Translations under genes and position numbers: made by a program
Part shown: positions 1 to 10,457 of the stretch, one piece after another
Position numbering within the stretch: the stretch's first letter is position 1
Layout of the letters: every line of letters begins with the position of its first letter
The notes under the pieces: generated by a model
Databases searched by the model: none
What the model was told of the DNA's origin: nothing
The model's input: the letters and a program-made list of their open reading frames with translations, nothing else
NCBI RefSeq assembly: GCF_000209165.1
Contig: NC_009042.1
Location: 2,294,001 to 2,358,000, forward strand
Reading direction: 5' to 3'
Origin: Scheffersomyces stipitis CBS 6054
Taxonomy: Eukaryota > Ascomycota > Pichiomycetes > Serinales > Debaryomycetaceae
DNA length: 64,000 nucleotides

Positions 1-457
1 TATCGTCTTATTGTTGAATAGTAAGTTCTGCAAGTAGTAATGTGTACCTCCTATTACAATAGGAACTTTACCTCTACTATGAATGTCGTCGATTGCAGCG
101 TTCGCTTCTTTGGAAAACCGGTGAATAAAATACTCTTCATTCCACTGAACATGGTTCATTACATGATGAGGTATGCCCATTCGCTCATCCATAGGATGCT
201 TGTTTGTTATAATCTCAAGTCCTCTATAAACTTGCATGGAGTCTGCATTGATGATTTCTCCATTGATTTCCTTGGCCAAATCTATGCTAAACTTGTTGTG
301 TTAATATTCATGATGATAATCCCTTCACTCTCATCTCATCTCATTAAGTACTTACTTGCGATTTGCCTACTCCGGTAGTGCCAACTATGCTGATGATATT
401 TTTTTTAGACTGAGTCATGATCAAATTCCTGAAATACTTGAAATACAGTGTTAACAT
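1..457 (-). CDS. MOD5: tRNA dimethylallyltransferase, 5' part (3' end outside window)
   Basis: Transfers a dimethylallyl group to A37 of tRNAs reading UNN codons, in cytosol/nucleus and mitochondria. The protein starts at 457 (MLTLYFKYFRNLI) with a second in-frame Met at 418 (MTQSKKNIISIVGTTGVGKSQ). The P-loop GTTGVGKS is followed by FSIDLAKEINGEIINADSMQ, then ITNKHP and GIPHHVMNH, all hallmarks of the IPT family. The frame closes only if an intron (292-355) is removed, so exon 1 is 356-457 and exon 2 runs from 291 past base 1. The first AUG has T at -3 and the second has A at -3, the arrangement known from S. cerevisiae MOD5, where leaky scanning makes mitochondrial and cytosolic forms. The identity is secure; dual targeting is inference. 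The C-terminal half lies outside the window. Confidence 0.93.
292..355 (-). other. MOD5: Spliceosomal intron in MOD5
   Basis: The transcript strand reads GTAAGT at 355-350, a TATTAAC branch-like motif about 8 nt before the 3' end, and AAG at 294-292. Removing the 64 bases joins GKSQ to FSIDLAKEI in frame. Retention brings in-frame stops almost at once. The alternative 3' site TTTAG five bases downstream would shift the frame. AAG is a less common acceptor than CAG or TAG. The intron sits immediately after the P-loop, so an unspliced mRNA could not make enzyme. Confidence 0.88.
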
Positions 458-613
458 GAATTCTATTTCATTAAGGTGACATTTACTTGTCCTATACTAT
501 CATTATAACTACTTTATCAAGGTTTCTGTTTGTATGAAGTGAAAAAATAGTTACCCGCACTAGACCCCACAAAAACCCACAAAAACTAGACATAATTCTT
601 AAAGACTTACAAT

Positions 614-3004
614 TCAGTCAAACTTGATGCCCTGGTCTGGACTCCATATACCAGGCTTAGTTATGGGAGCCCCAACACTTGTTGCACGAGTCTCTTCTTC
701 TACCTCTTTGCGCAATCTTTCCATTTCTCGACTTTCATGAACAGAAGTTGGACTGAGTTCTTCGTCATATCCATGTGAATGTTGAGATGGACCAGACCTG
801 AACAGTTTGCTGATGGTAAGTTCTAGTTCTCTGCTCTCTAAGCGTCGTTGATTAAGATAATCTTCACACTCACTTAGTACTCCGTTGCCTTTGACCAAAA
901 AGTCATTGTAGAATTTCGATCCCTCGCTCAAGTTAGAGATTACCTCTAGATACTTGGAGTAAACAGCCTCAAGCAACTGTAGTGCTTCTTTTCGTTTAAC
1001 CTGCGAGTCACTACTTCTGGTGTTGTAGTCAGAAATAAAGCGGCTGTTCAAGGTATCTATATCGTTTTCCAACGAGATCTGGGTACTTTTAGTGCTCTCC
1101 ATGAATTTCATCTCTTTGCTGAAGAGCTTGATATGTTTGTCGTAGACTACTTCAAACGATCTCTCATTTACATTTCCATTTTCATCGTACATCTCATTTT
1201 GTTTCAGCTTGAACTCTTCAATCACGCTAGGCAAGATATTGTGTTCTCGAGCCTTCAACTCTACTTGCAGAAGAAACCTTTTGCGTTGTTCTTCTAGTAC
1301 AGATACCTGATTTACGGCGTTTCTCAAATCCGTAATGATATTGCTCATGTTCTTGTCGACCTTGGAGTAGTCCGAGTTGGGAATGAACTCGCTTAATGGC
1401 TTATATCCTCCACAATAGATCTCCAAATATGGCTTGATTTCGTAGTACTTAGTGAGAACACAACTATCTCCGTCTCTAGCTTGATCTAGATATTGAATCA
1501 TCTTTTCTATTCTCTCTATAAGTGCACGAGCGGCAACTTCTGTCGTCTGATGGTTCCAATGTTCACGGCCATGCCTCTGCCGCATCATATCTTCCTCTTT
1601 AGCATCAAGGGTGAGTCTTCCATTGCAATGGTCTATTAATTGTTGACATTCCATAGAAAGCTTGTTGATTTCCGTGATGGAATCTTCAATAATGTCAGTT
1701 CCACCAAAGGCCAAGATCTCCTGGGAATGCTGGATGATAGAATCGGGCAAATTTTCCGACTGCTGAAGTGCATCGATCGAAGCAGGAAGACCTCTTTCGG
1801 TAATAAATTTGACTAACATGTTGTTTAGTGCCTGAATAGGCTCAACAAAACGTTCATATATATACTTATCCTGTCTTTCCCGAAAGGCTTGTGCGACCTG
1901 AATAACAATATAGGGCAAAAGATCATTGAAGAGCAGTTTCCTAGTCTCTACTGGAGTCTCAAGATCCGAAGGAACGGTAGCTTTAACCATAGAAACGGCT
2001 GCTATGGGCTTGAGATCCTTTTCGACGGGAACAGGCTTGATGTACACCAAGTCGTTGTCCTTCTCTGCTCCACGCAAAACATCCTTGATCGTCTGGTTCA
2101 AACCCCGCAAGTCTTCTACTACAAGCTGAGTTACGTACTTTTTGTACTTGAGAGCCGAGTCACACGATGAAGACGCCACTCGCAAAAGTGCCACCTGTTC
2201 CCCATACTCAAAGCTATCCTGACTTACAATTGACATTCTGTAATATGCTGCTGCTTTGAAGTGGAACTTCTTAACACCTATATGGTTAATCCACTCAAGC
2301 TTGATGTAATCAGAACGGTTTCCATATTCCAAAGCCTGGCCGTAGAGATCAGATGTCAGCATAGACAAACGAGCGATAACCGTATCTTTCAAAGTAGTGT
2401 TACCAAGAGCTTTCTGCCAGATTGTTTCCTGAGCCTGTGCCAACATCAAGAACTTCAAACAGAGCACAGTGTCGCCATAAAAATCTCGCGGTATTGCCAA
2501 AGAATTGGAACTCTGGTCTGTTTCCCTTTTCACTAACTGACAAATATACTCAAAACAGCCAGCAGCCTGCTGAAAAAGCGCACACGCATTCTTCAAGCCA
2601 TCATCAGTAAATCTGGATTCTTGTAGAGCCATCTGCGAGTAGAAACTTCCCAATTGAAATACGATATTCCACAATTCTACCTTAAGTGAACGAGACTTGG
2701 TAGGACCACTAGGGCCATAAGTCAAAGTGCCATACCAGCCAAACTCGACACAGCCATCCAGAAATTTCTTCATAACTGCAAGAAGGTAGACGTAGTACTC
2801 TTTGAGTAAAATTTCGCTCTTTTGGCTAATCGTTTCGTTCGTTAGTAGAGTGATCTTGTTTCGAGCATTGGAAATTCTCATGAGATCAGGTTCAAATGAA
2901 GATGGAGTCTGGAAGTAGTCTTTTCGGATAACCTCGCGTAATTCAGAGCCCATATCTATGGGACGAGACTGCCGTAATGGCACATATAGCAAGTTCGTGT
3001 TCAT
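614..3004 (-). CDS. RIM20: BRO1-domain pH-response scaffold Rim20/PalA
   Basis: Adaptor of the alkaline-pH Rim pathway: it binds ESCRT-III Snf7 on endosomes through its BRO1 domain and presents the transcription factor Rim101 to the protease Rim13. The 796-residue protein opens with YVPLRQSRPIDMG, followed by DYFQTPSSFEPDL, and has FGWYGTLTYG near residues 88-97 and LGSFYSQMAL nearby. These match the PalA/Rim20 branch of BRO1 proteins rather than Bro1 itself. BRO1 covers roughly residues 1-390. A coiled-coil V domain follows to about 745, then a short Pro/Ser-rich tail. Length is close to other Candida Rim20 proteins. It lies 156 bases downstream of the MOD5 start on the same strand, with its own 294-base upstream gap. 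The start is the first ATG of the frame. Confidence 0.9.
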   Translation of the reverse strand: MNTNLLYVPLRQSRPIDMGSELREVIRKDYFQTPSSFEPDLMRISNARNKITLLTNETISQKSEILLKEYYVYLLAVMKKFLDGCVEFGWYGTLTYGPSGPTKSRSLKVELWNIVFQLGSFYSQMALQESRFTDDGLKNACALFQQAAGCFEYICQLVKRETDQSSNSLAIPRDFYGDTVLCLKFLMLAQAQETIWQKALGNTTLKDTVIARLSMLTSDLYGQALEYGNRSDYIKLEWINHIGVKKFHFKAAAYYRMSIVSQDSFEYGEQVALLRVASSSCDSALKYKKYVTQLVVEDLRGLNQTIKDVLRGAEKDNDLVYIKPVPVEKDLKPIAAVSMVKATVPSDLETPVETRKLLFNDLLPYIVIQVAQAFRERQDKYIYERFVEPIQALNNMLVKFITERGLPASIDALQQSENLPDSIIQHSQEILAFGGTDIIEDSITEINKLSMECQQLIDHCNGRLTLDAKEEDMMRQRHGREHWNHQTTEVAARALIERIEKMIQYLDQARDGDSCVLTKYYEIKPYLEIYCGGYKPLSEFIPNSDYSKVDKNMSNIITDLRNAVNQVSVLEEQRKRFLLQVELKAREHNILPSVIEEFKLKQNEMYDENGNVNERSFEVVYDKHIKLFSKEMKFMESTKSTQISLENDIDTLNSRFISDYNTRSSDSQVKRKEALQLLEAVYSKYLEVISNLSEGSKFYNDFLVKGNGVLSECEDYLNQRRLESRELELTISKLFRSGPSQHSHGYDEELSPTSVHESREMERLRKEVEEETRATSVGAPITKPGIWSPDQGIKFD

Positions 3005-3298
3005 GGGCCAATTGGTGGAATAAGAGGAGGTTGAATAAGTATCAACATTCTGTAAATATTTCAGAAACAGAGAATATCATATTGAGGTAATATGCACCTG
3101 CATATGAAATATTGTATGGGGAAGCAGGAGATGATTTTAAGACCCATTCCTAATTATGAAATGGTGTATATGTTAAAAAATGGTTGAGAGTTAGGTTAAT
3201 TACATACCACAGTCGTCCAGTTCATAATATAATGTTAAGATTTCTGTTAAATTGAATTTGTATAGTACAATATTTAGTACAGTCTATAATCTAGCTCT

Positions 3299-5389
3299 TT
3301 ATCTCTTCAAATACAATTCACGGACTCTTTCTCTTGCTTCAGCTTCAACTTGTGCCAATGGGCCCACCAATTCATTCAATCTCTTGGTACGTCTATCAAT
3401 AGCATCCTCCTCTGCTTCCAACAACTTCTCTACCTCGGTCAATTCCAACGAAGTATTGTACAACTGCGAGTACACCTCGTAAAGATCGTTATTGAGTCTC
3501 TCTTCCTCTTCTTCATATGCTTTCATATTGAGCTTCGAATTGAGTTTGTCTTCATTTTCAGAACATTTCCTCCGATACTCGTGAAGTTTCATGATTACCT
3601 GTTCTGCTGTTTCAAAGGAAGAGTCCAATTCTAACTCCAATTTCTTGATTTCGACTTTCGGAACTTTCCTATCCTTCAATTCCTTTTGAATTTCTTCATT
3701 CACTTTGGTGAGTATCTCCTCTTCGAGGTCTTCTACAAGAGGTGCGCGGAAGCTTTGATCCACATATTTTCTGTAATCAGACTTGATCAAACTTGAGAAC
3801 TCAGCTAGCACTAATTTTTCGATTTCAGAAACTTGTTTCAAATCCGGAGTCCGTAACTTGCTAGGATTTGGTATCGGTAAATCGCGTTGAATTGCTTGCG
3901 ATCTTCTGGATTTTGCTTTCTCCTCGTCAATCTGTTGTAATATCCGCAAGTTGTGCAATCTTTCTCCTTGATCTACGTCATTGTTGCCTATACCTTCATT
4001 TTCAACATTCAAATTGATAGTTTCTTCATTTACATCGAAACTTGGTAGAATAATTCCGGATGAAGAGTGTGGTCTAGGCAAGGCACGGAACTTGCTTCGT
4101 ATGAATTCTATGGTTGCCTTCTTTAGTTGAGCCGTAGCTCTAAGTTTTTCTTTCTGGGTAGGCTCTCTTTTCACAGAAACATCTGCAGAAGTTCTTAAAT
4201 CTTCTTTGTTGTCTTCCTGTTGAACAATAAGGGTAGATGGAATAGCTTGTCTAGCAATTAATTCTCTAGCCTTGTTTTTGATTCTGACGTCTGCATCATC
4301 GTCTTCTTTTTGTTCTTCACTTTCTTCTACAGTTGGATTACTCCTTTCAAATAATCCTTTCAATAATCTCGTACTAGAGTCTTCGTCAACCACCACAGAA
4401 GTCTGATAAGAAGCTTCGGAGGGTATGGGAGCTGGAAGTTCGAGTTTTCTTTTCTTCAAGTTCTCTCGTTCATTCTCGTTAAGAACTTCAAGTGCAGACT
4501 CTAACCCCATCTTGTGTTTCTTCGATTCCCTGGCTGCTTCTCGCGACTGTCTTTCCTTATCTCTTTTGTGGGTATCGTCTACTTCTTGGAAACTCATTCC
4601 GTCTTTTGCTATCTGTCTATTGAATCCAACTTTATCATAGTCGTTCTTCTTATCTTCCTCGGTGGTATCATACAAGCCAGCTTGCGGTACATGTTCATGG
4701 GGAATATCAGCATTATAGTCAAACTCCTTTCGCTTCTTCTTATTCTTAGAGTCTAGACTGACATTTATTCCAGCAGCCTTGAGCTCCCTACGTTTCTGGA
4801 GCAATGCGATTCTTCTGCTTTCTTCCAACATTCGATCTCTGGCTTTTCTCTTGGCCTTCTTCCCCTGGGTGTTGGCTAACCGGGCTTTGGCTTCTGAAAG
4901 CATCTCTCTTTCTTCGTCGTCCATATCTACGTTGTCTGGTTTTGCTGGCTTGCTTTCGGGATTGATATTTAACTCGCCTACAGATGGACCAGTCGCTGCC
5001 ATTGACTCGATTCCAGCACCTGCTAGTGCCAACTCGTTTACTTCCTCGTCTACTTCTCCTTCGTTGGCTGCAGCATCTAGCAACTTCTGATATCGTTCTA
5101 CACAATGGGTAGCGGTTCGGCCCACTATAGGAGCGATAGTTCTCCATTGGTTGGGTAGCAATTTAGCCAAGTTCAAGAGCTTTTCGTCCTCTTCGAGGGT
5201 CCATTCTGTTTTATCAATTGCAGGATTTAGCCATTCGTTCCATCGAGCTTTGGCTTGTTTGGCCAGTTTCTTCGTCAATAGCGATGCTACACGAGACCAC
5301 TGGTTGAGTCCGTATTTGGACACCGCAGCCTTGAGGATCTCGTCCTCGACGTTGGTCCAGACTCCACCTTTGACATAGAGTGGTGGCAT
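3299..5389 (-). CDS. CEF1: Pre-mRNA splicing factor Cef1 (Cdc5 family)
   Basis: Core subunit of the Prp19-associated (NineTeen) complex, needed for spliceosome activation. The 696-residue protein starts MPPLYVKGGVWTNVEDEILK with two tandem Myb/SANT repeats, about residues 6-55 and 58-106; the second reads EWTLEEDEKLLNLAK and NQWRTIAPIVGRTATHCVERY. This N-terminus is nearly invariant in Cdc5/Cef1 proteins. A charged, Lys/Glu-rich middle and C-terminal helical segments (about 390-690) follow, with coiled-coil-like heptads near the end. The promoter region is shared with the divergent EFR3 gene. The window contains at least two spliced genes (MOD5, RPL42) that depend on this machinery. Assignment is secure. 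Confidence 0.95.
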   Translation of the reverse strand: MPPLYVKGGVWTNVEDEILKAAVSKYGLNQWSRVASLLTKKLAKQAKARWNEWLNPAIDKTEWTLEEDEKLLNLAKLLPNQWRTIAPIVGRTATHCVERYQKLLDAAANEGEVDEEVNELALAGAGIESMAATGPSVGELNINPESKPAKPDNVDMDDEEREMLSEAKARLANTQGKKAKRKARDRMLEESRRIALLQKRRELKAAGINVSLDSKNKKKRKEFDYNADIPHEHVPQAGLYDTTEEDKKNDYDKVGFNRQIAKDGMSFQEVDDTHKRDKERQSREAARESKKHKMGLESALEVLNENERENLKKRKLELPAPIPSEASYQTSVVVDEDSSTRLLKGLFERSNPTVEESEEQKEDDDADVRIKNKARELIARQAIPSTLIVQQEDNKEDLRTSADVSVKREPTQKEKLRATAQLKKATIEFIRSKFRALPRPHSSSGIILPSFDVNEETINLNVENEGIGNNDVDQGERLHNLRILQQIDEEKAKSRRSQAIQRDLPIPNPSKLRTPDLKQVSEIEKLVLAEFSSLIKSDYRKYVDQSFRAPLVEDLEEEILTKVNEEIQKELKDRKVPKVEIKKLELELDSSFETAEQVIMKLHEYRRKCSENEDKLNSKLNMKAYEEEEERLNNDLYEVYSQLYNTSLELTEVEKLLEAEEDAIDRRTKRLNELVGPLAQVEAEARERVRELYLKR

Positions 5390-6637
5390 GGAGTGTGGTA
5401 AGTGTGCTGGTGGCTGATTTATGAAAATCTACTGTTCTGGAGTTATAGACTCAGATGGCTAAACTCAAGCAGTGAGATGAGCTATACAGGTACAAAAATT
5501 GAGATCGGAGCGCGAGAGAAGCACCAGACTTCAGAATGAGAGCCAGAAGAAAGACTACAAGATAGAGAAAGTACTTGAAGACCAAAGGTATACTCCGGAT
5601 TCAGATCGTTGTCTTAGAAAGCTACTTTGTAAGAAAAGACAAATATGATTGCCATACTTTACCTGTTAACTGTTACTAACTGTAGAACCGATTTGGTTTG
5701 GTACAGTTTCTGCGAGCGACTCATCAAGACTCAGAATGGGCCGAACGACAGAACACTACACTGGACCATTCTTGGTCCAATGCACTCATTGATCTTCACT
5801 CTTCACTCTTCACTCTTCATTCTTCACTCTTCATTCTTCACTCCTTTCGTACCATTCACTGCTAGTTACTTTTTCTCGCTCTTCGGCTTTGCACATATTT
5901 CCCCGTCGCTTCTTCATTTGCTTGTGATCTTCTGGCCCATTGTTTTCGTTCTTCTGGCCCACTCCCTACACTCTAAACTTCGATATGGGTCTATGTGTCT
6001 CTCGATACCTCTACAATCCTACAAGTGACTTGCTACCTACTCTTGACTTTCCGTTTACCTTCTTCTGCTTGCCTCATTTCTTCTTCTGATTCCTATATCA
6101 CCCCATACTGTAGGAGTTGCACTATTTCACTGTACACAAAGCACATTCCATGATACAATACTCTACAAGATTCCACACCTCTTGAAGTACTAGATCCTTG
6201 CAGAGGCACCTTCCATAATCCCTCCCATCAGTACTCTCCCTCTCCTCTCTCTTCTTCCCCCACCTTATCTTCCTCCAGAGATCCCCAAAACGGCAATTCT
6301 GCCAAAATCACACTCTTCCTCGGGTGCAGGAGTCTCCACTTGAAAGAACGCCATGGGGTTGTGAATTTTCACTATTCTCCACGACATTTCATTCCAGAGA
6401 ACTCAAACTTATATCTCAGGCAGGAGATTACATTCTTCTGATACAACTGGACCTGTTGAATCTTGATCTCATCCATATGCTCTTGATCTGTTCTGATCTG
6501 ATTTTGAACTTCTGAGCCAGTCTTTAATCATCTATTACGTCGTTCTTACTACAGCATTATTCTCGTTCTCAGTACACCATAATTGAAATCTTCAGTCTCC
6601 AAAACTTCACCAAACCGCACCTCCAGGCTTTCCCAAA
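5390..6637. promoter_or_regulatory. CEF1/EFR3 divergent intergenic region
   Basis: These 1.25 kb between divergent genes hold no convincing gene. An open frame at 5645-6028 is built on the pyrimidine-rich repeat and has no recognisable family. A perfect 7-bp hairpin (TGGACCA, loop ttct, TGGTCCA) lies at 5762-5779, directly before a CACTCTT-type repeat. From about 5790 to 6640 the EFR3-sense strand is strongly C/T-rich, as in a long promoter and leader. Confidence 0.6.
5793..5843. repeat. CACTCTT/CATTCTT minisatellite
   Basis: About seven tandem units of a 7-mer, CACTCTT or its variant CATTCTT, in the EFR3 upstream region. Such pyrimidine tracts are often length-polymorphic. Confidence 0.85.
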
Positions 6638-9511
6638 ATGCATATCTTCACTGCCAAACACCAGAAGCTCATTCTCCAGGTGTATCCGCCTGGAAAGGCA
6701 GTCGACAAAAGAGCCAACCCGTCGGAGCTCTCGTACTTACTCTACTACGCCTCCACCAGAAGAGTCAAGTTGGAGAAGGTAGTCACTTTTCTCGAGGCAA
6801 AGACAGCTAGTGATGTCTCCCACAACCGTTCAGGTAACCTCCAAGTGACTTTGGAGATCATCTCCTCTCTTATCGAGAAATGTGCCGACAACTTGAACGT
6901 GTTTGCTCTGTACGTGTGTTCGATTCTCACGTCAATTCTTAACACCAAGGACTTGTCACTCTGCAAAAGCGTTGTAAACACCTATGGAGTGTTCTGTGAG
7001 AATCTCGACGGCGGCTTGTTTTCAGGTGACAAGGCTTTTGTAGACTTGTTCACCAGCTTGTCTGAAGACTTGATCTTGACAGGCTCCAAGAACCTGCAAG
7101 CCCCGGGCCCTAACCAGTTGGAATGGAAGATGATAGCACTTATGGCCATTAGACACATTTCGCCATGTTTGAGTCATTCGACCAAAATTGCCACCAAGTT
7201 CATCAACATCTCAATTCCTTTCTTGCTGAAGACGATTCACAGCACAAACTCACAAAGTAACTTGCTTTCACGTGTCCGGAGCAACATAAATGTAGAAGGG
7301 GACGATCGCCGTCTTCAGAGAGTTCTTCTGTCAAAGGTTCCTCAAAATATCCACAAGCAAATCCAAGAAGATTTCGACAACGATAATTTGCTGGAAGATG
7401 ACATCACCGAAGAAGCTCTCCGTAGTTTGAAGGCTTTGTTTAACACCACCCTAACAAGTCAGATCTCACTGGCCACTAGAGCTGTTGTCAAATACAATTA
7501 CGAAAGTAAAACCGACCTGAAATGGGGAGCCACTTTCTTAGAGATGTGCACCACCTGGATCCCAGTCCAGCTTCGATTTGTAAGTTTGTCGACCTTGATG
7601 GCCAGATTGACTACAATATCTAGCGAGGCCACCAACAGTAGTCCCAGTTTTGGTTTACAAACGCAGTACGCTAGTCATATCTTGGCTTTGGTATCTTCTG
7701 ATGTCAACATGATTGGTTTGTCTGTTTCTGACATCATTCAGCAGATATTGTCGTTGCAATCAAATTTGATCTTGGATCAGCTGCTGTTCTTGAAGCCAGA
7801 ACAGGTCAAGAGATTGTCGTCCATATACTCTGGCTGTATTTGTAACTTGGCATCCCACATCTACTACTACGACCAGGTTCCTGATGCCATCCAAGAGATC
7901 TTGGTCAAGATCGACACCGTTGTAGACTTTTCATTTGTCGACAGAGACCAGGACGTTCTGCAAAACATCAACGCCAACAACATCCACAACTTGGTGATGA
8001 CATTGTTGGGCGATGTTTCTGTGATCTTTAGTACTTTGACCAAGAAGTCAAGCTCGATAGCCAGAAACCATGTAAACTTGGAGCATTGGGAAATAAGCTT
8101 GCCGTTGTTGTCACCTGAGAGTCTGTATGACAACGATACGCTTAGAAAGACTGTCTTCACACCTTCACAGATCATTGACATTCAAATTAAGTACTTGAAG
8201 GTGTTGCACGATTTCTTAACTAACGAGTTGTCTTCAGCTGGCAACACCCCTCAGCCGGTTAAGAAGAATTCGTTAGATCCAAAGACAATTGAGTCCAAGA
8301 GATCGTCATTTGAGTCTGTCAACTCTGAGAATTTGAACGGTACAGTCAAGGACTTGTTGAAACCCAACATCAATCAGTATATATCCAACCCCAACAACGT
8401 GATCTCTCATTTCTTGCTCTATGTGCACAAATTCTTCAACTTCCACGAGTCTCCCAATACTGAAGTTGTACTTTCTTTGATTTCTGTGATGAAAGACATG
8501 CTCAACATATTGGGTGTCAACTTTGTAACCAACTTCTTACCTTTCCTTTACAACTGGTTGATTCCCTTGAACGATATTAGCGATGTTCCATCCAATGCGA
8601 AGTTCAGAGATTCCATTGCACATATTGTGACCTACTATTGTTTGAAGACATTGGATGACAAATACCCCGACGACTTGGAAGGTTATGCTTGTGGCAGTAA
8701 GTTTTTCTCGAAGTTGTTGCGAGCAGTGGAGTACAGAAAAGTCAACAAGTTGTGGATCCAGGGACTTGATTCGTCGCCTACCGATCTTGAGATCATCAAG
8801 AACACGGCCAGTATCAACGCCGTTGTTCACAGTTCTGATGTTTACGAGAACGATACCAATTCGAAGTTCTCCTTTACCAGAAAGGACTACGACGACTTTG
8901 TCTGTGGCAATAACTTCACCATTGTCCACATCAATCCAGCCAAGTCTTTGGATTTGAACGGAATCTCTACTGTAGTGCATGCTGATGCAAGAGGTTCCTC
9001 TGGAAGCGGAATCTTAGGTCCCGGTGATATTAGCAATAAGTTTGGTGGTTCATTCCAGGGCTCGGGTTCGACTCCAGAAAGTGAAGTTCACTCGCTGATT
9101 GAACTGTTAAGGCACAATGGCAACTCTGGCTTAGGCTATGGGTTAGGCACTGTAGGCGATATCAGCTCTATCCATTCTGAGATCTTGCAGAATACCCAGC
9201 ATTTGAACGGTAGAAACTTCAGTTTGACAGCGAACGGAACCTTCAACAGTGACATCACCAGCTCGTCGATTCTAACCTCTGATGGCAGATATGTCAATTC
9301 GCCTAGAGTCGCCGACTTGAAGGACTTGATGACAGACCCCAGAAGAGGCTACAGAAAGACGTCGTTGATAAGCGATAACATCTCTACCTCTACTACAAGC
9401 CACATTGGCCAGACACCAGGTTCTGTTCTTGGAAAGCAGATGGTGTCTACAGACTTGGAATCGATTCTCACCAGCTTGAACACTGAAGATGATTCACGGA
9501 TTATAGTCTAG
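6638..9511 (+). CDS. EFR3: Plasma-membrane PI4-kinase anchor Efr3
   Basis: Efr3 anchors the PI4-kinase Stt4 (with Ypp1) at plasma-membrane PIK patches and so supports PI4P synthesis. The 957-residue protein starts MHIFTAKHQKLILQVYPPG, a basic N-terminal segment typical of Efr3, followed by the conserved NPSELSYLLYYASTRRVKLEKVV region and long alpha-helical (ARM/HEAT-like) repeats to about residue 700. The C-terminal 250 residues are Ser/Gly/Asn-rich and probably disordered. Length is in the range of yeast orthologues (about 780-960). The start ATG follows a long C/T-rich leader and is preceded by A at -3. The downstream neighbour CAF20 is convergent. Confidence 0.88.
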   Translation: MHIFTAKHQKLILQVYPPGKAVDKRANPSELSYLLYYASTRRVKLEKVVTFLEAKTASDVSHNRSGNLQVTLEIISSLIEKCADNLNVFALYVCSILTSILNTKDLSLCKSVVNTYGVFCENLDGGLFSGDKAFVDLFTSLSEDLILTGSKNLQAPGPNQLEWKMIALMAIRHISPCLSHSTKIATKFINISIPFLLKTIHSTNSQSNLLSRVRSNINVEGDDRRLQRVLLSKVPQNIHKQIQEDFDNDNLLEDDITEEALRSLKALFNTTLTSQISLATRAVVKYNYESKTDLKWGATFLEMCTTWIPVQLRFVSLSTLMARLTTISSEATNSSPSFGLQTQYASHILALVSSDVNMIGLSVSDIIQQILSLQSNLILDQLLFLKPEQVKRLSSIYSGCICNLASHIYYYDQVPDAIQEILVKIDTVVDFSFVDRDQDVLQNINANNIHNLVMTLLGDVSVIFSTLTKKSSSIARNHVNLEHWEISLPLLSPESLYDNDTLRKTVFTPSQIIDIQIKYLKVLHDFLTNELSSAGNTPQPVKKNSLDPKTIESKRSSFESVNSENLNGTVKDLLKPNINQYISNPNNVISHFLLYVHKFFNFHESPNTEVVLSLISVMKDMLNILGVNFVTNFLPFLYNWLIPLNDISDVPSNAKFRDSIAHIVTYYCLKTLDDKYPDDLEGYACGSKFFSKLLRAVEYRKVNKLWIQGLDSSPTDLEIIKNTASINAVVHSSDVYENDTNSKFSFTRKDYDDFVCGNNFTIVHINPAKSLDLNGISTVVHADARGSSGSGILGPGDISNKFGGSFQGSGSTPESEVHSLIELLRHNGNSGLGYGLGTVGDISSIHSEILQNTQHLNGRNFSLTANGTFNSDITSSSILTSDGRYVNSPRVADLKDLMTDPRRGYRKTSLISDNISTSTTSHIGQTPGSVLGKQMVSTDLESILTSLNTEDDSRIIV

Positions 9512-9920
9512 TATTTATTGTTATAGAGATGTTCATGTAAAATAAAATTGATAAGATGAAGTATTGTATCGTATAACAGTATAAAGCAACTGACTATTAT
9601 TGTACAAGAGAAGCTTATAATGATTGTATGAAATAATAGTATTGAGTCTATGACATGATACATATATGGCCGCATGGCTATCAGCATATAAGTTTCTAGT
9701 AGAAACATACAATTTTAGGTCTACACTGGTCTACCGTATGGCACATGCAACAAAATTGCACAGTTGTGTGGTGTCATAGAAGGTCTATAGTGACAGTACT
9801 ATTGAATAAGTAATTCAGGCTCCATTACTTCGAACACTTCTACTAAACTTCCATTTTATTCTACAAATCTTACACCATAAGGATGTTACATTATTATACA
9901 CCAACTAGTAGTACAAACGT
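9512..9920. other. Convergent EFR3/CAF20 3' region
   Basis: About 410 AT-rich bases between two convergent stop codons. It should hold both 3' UTRs and polyadenylation sites. I see no gene or repeat in it. Confidence 0.6.
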
Positions 9921-10457
9921 CTATTCGTCGTCATCGTCATCGTCTCCATCGCCCAAAGCTTCAAAAGCATTGAAAGTAGTGGTATGCTTGTCAGCAATAG
10001 CGTCTCTAGGATCTACTGCCTTGGAAGAACCCAAGTTCTTATTGTTAGGTTTAGCCTTGACGGTTCCTGATCCGCCCACAGTGCCTTCTCTGACCGACTC
10101 TCTGAATTTGGCTCTTTCTTCCAAACCCTCGTCGGCACCAAAAGATCTCTTTGGCTTACTCAAAGTAGCCCAGCCGTCCTCGTCTACATTTTCTACGGAC
10201 TTCTTTCTAAGCGAAGGCTTGTTGGCTGTTCTGGAGGCTCTTCTTCTGTTCATGTGGTGGTATGGTCTTTCGTTGCCGTGTTCGTCGATGTAGGTGTCTC
10301 CGTTGTTCCACTTGATAGCCTTGTGTTTTTCAGCCTCAGCAGCAGCATGTTCCTTAACAGACTCAATCATCTGATTGAAGGCCTCAAGGATCTGAGGCTG
10401 TGGGATATAAGTCTCTTCCTTGAGCTCTAACAATCTGTCTTCTGTGTACTTGACCAT
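9921..10457 (-). CDS. CAF20: eIF4E-binding translation repressor Caf20 (p20)
   Basis: Competes with eIF4G for the cap-binding protein eIF4E and tunes translation of particular mRNAs. The 178-residue protein begins MVKYTEDRLLELKEE, giving the canonical eIF4E-binding motif YxxxxL-hydrophobic (Y4, L9, L10). Other family marks are a basic RRR patch near residues 71-73, DGWATL near 93-98, KAKPNNKNLGSSKAVDPRD in the second half, and an acidic tail ending in a run of Asp. Length matches the yeast family (about 160-180). The gene is divergent from TMA16, another translation-related gene, across 769 bases. Confidence 0.93.
   Translation of the reverse strand: MVKYTEDRLLELKEETYIPQPQILEAFNQMIESVKEHAAAEAEKHKAIKWNNGDTYIDEHGNERPYHHMNRRRASRTANKPSLRKKSVENVDEDGWATLSKPKRSFGADEGLEERAKFRESVREGTVGGSGTVKAKPNNKNLGSSKAVDPRDAIADKHTTTFNAFEALGDGDDDDDDE

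Noticed and set aside
5645..6028. 127-residue frame in the CEF1/EFR3 spacer, with TACTAAC-TGTAG near 5672
   Set aside because: Half of the frame is the CACTCTT repeat. The branch-like motif is only five bases from the AG and no convincing donor was found, so neither a gene nor an intron is supported.
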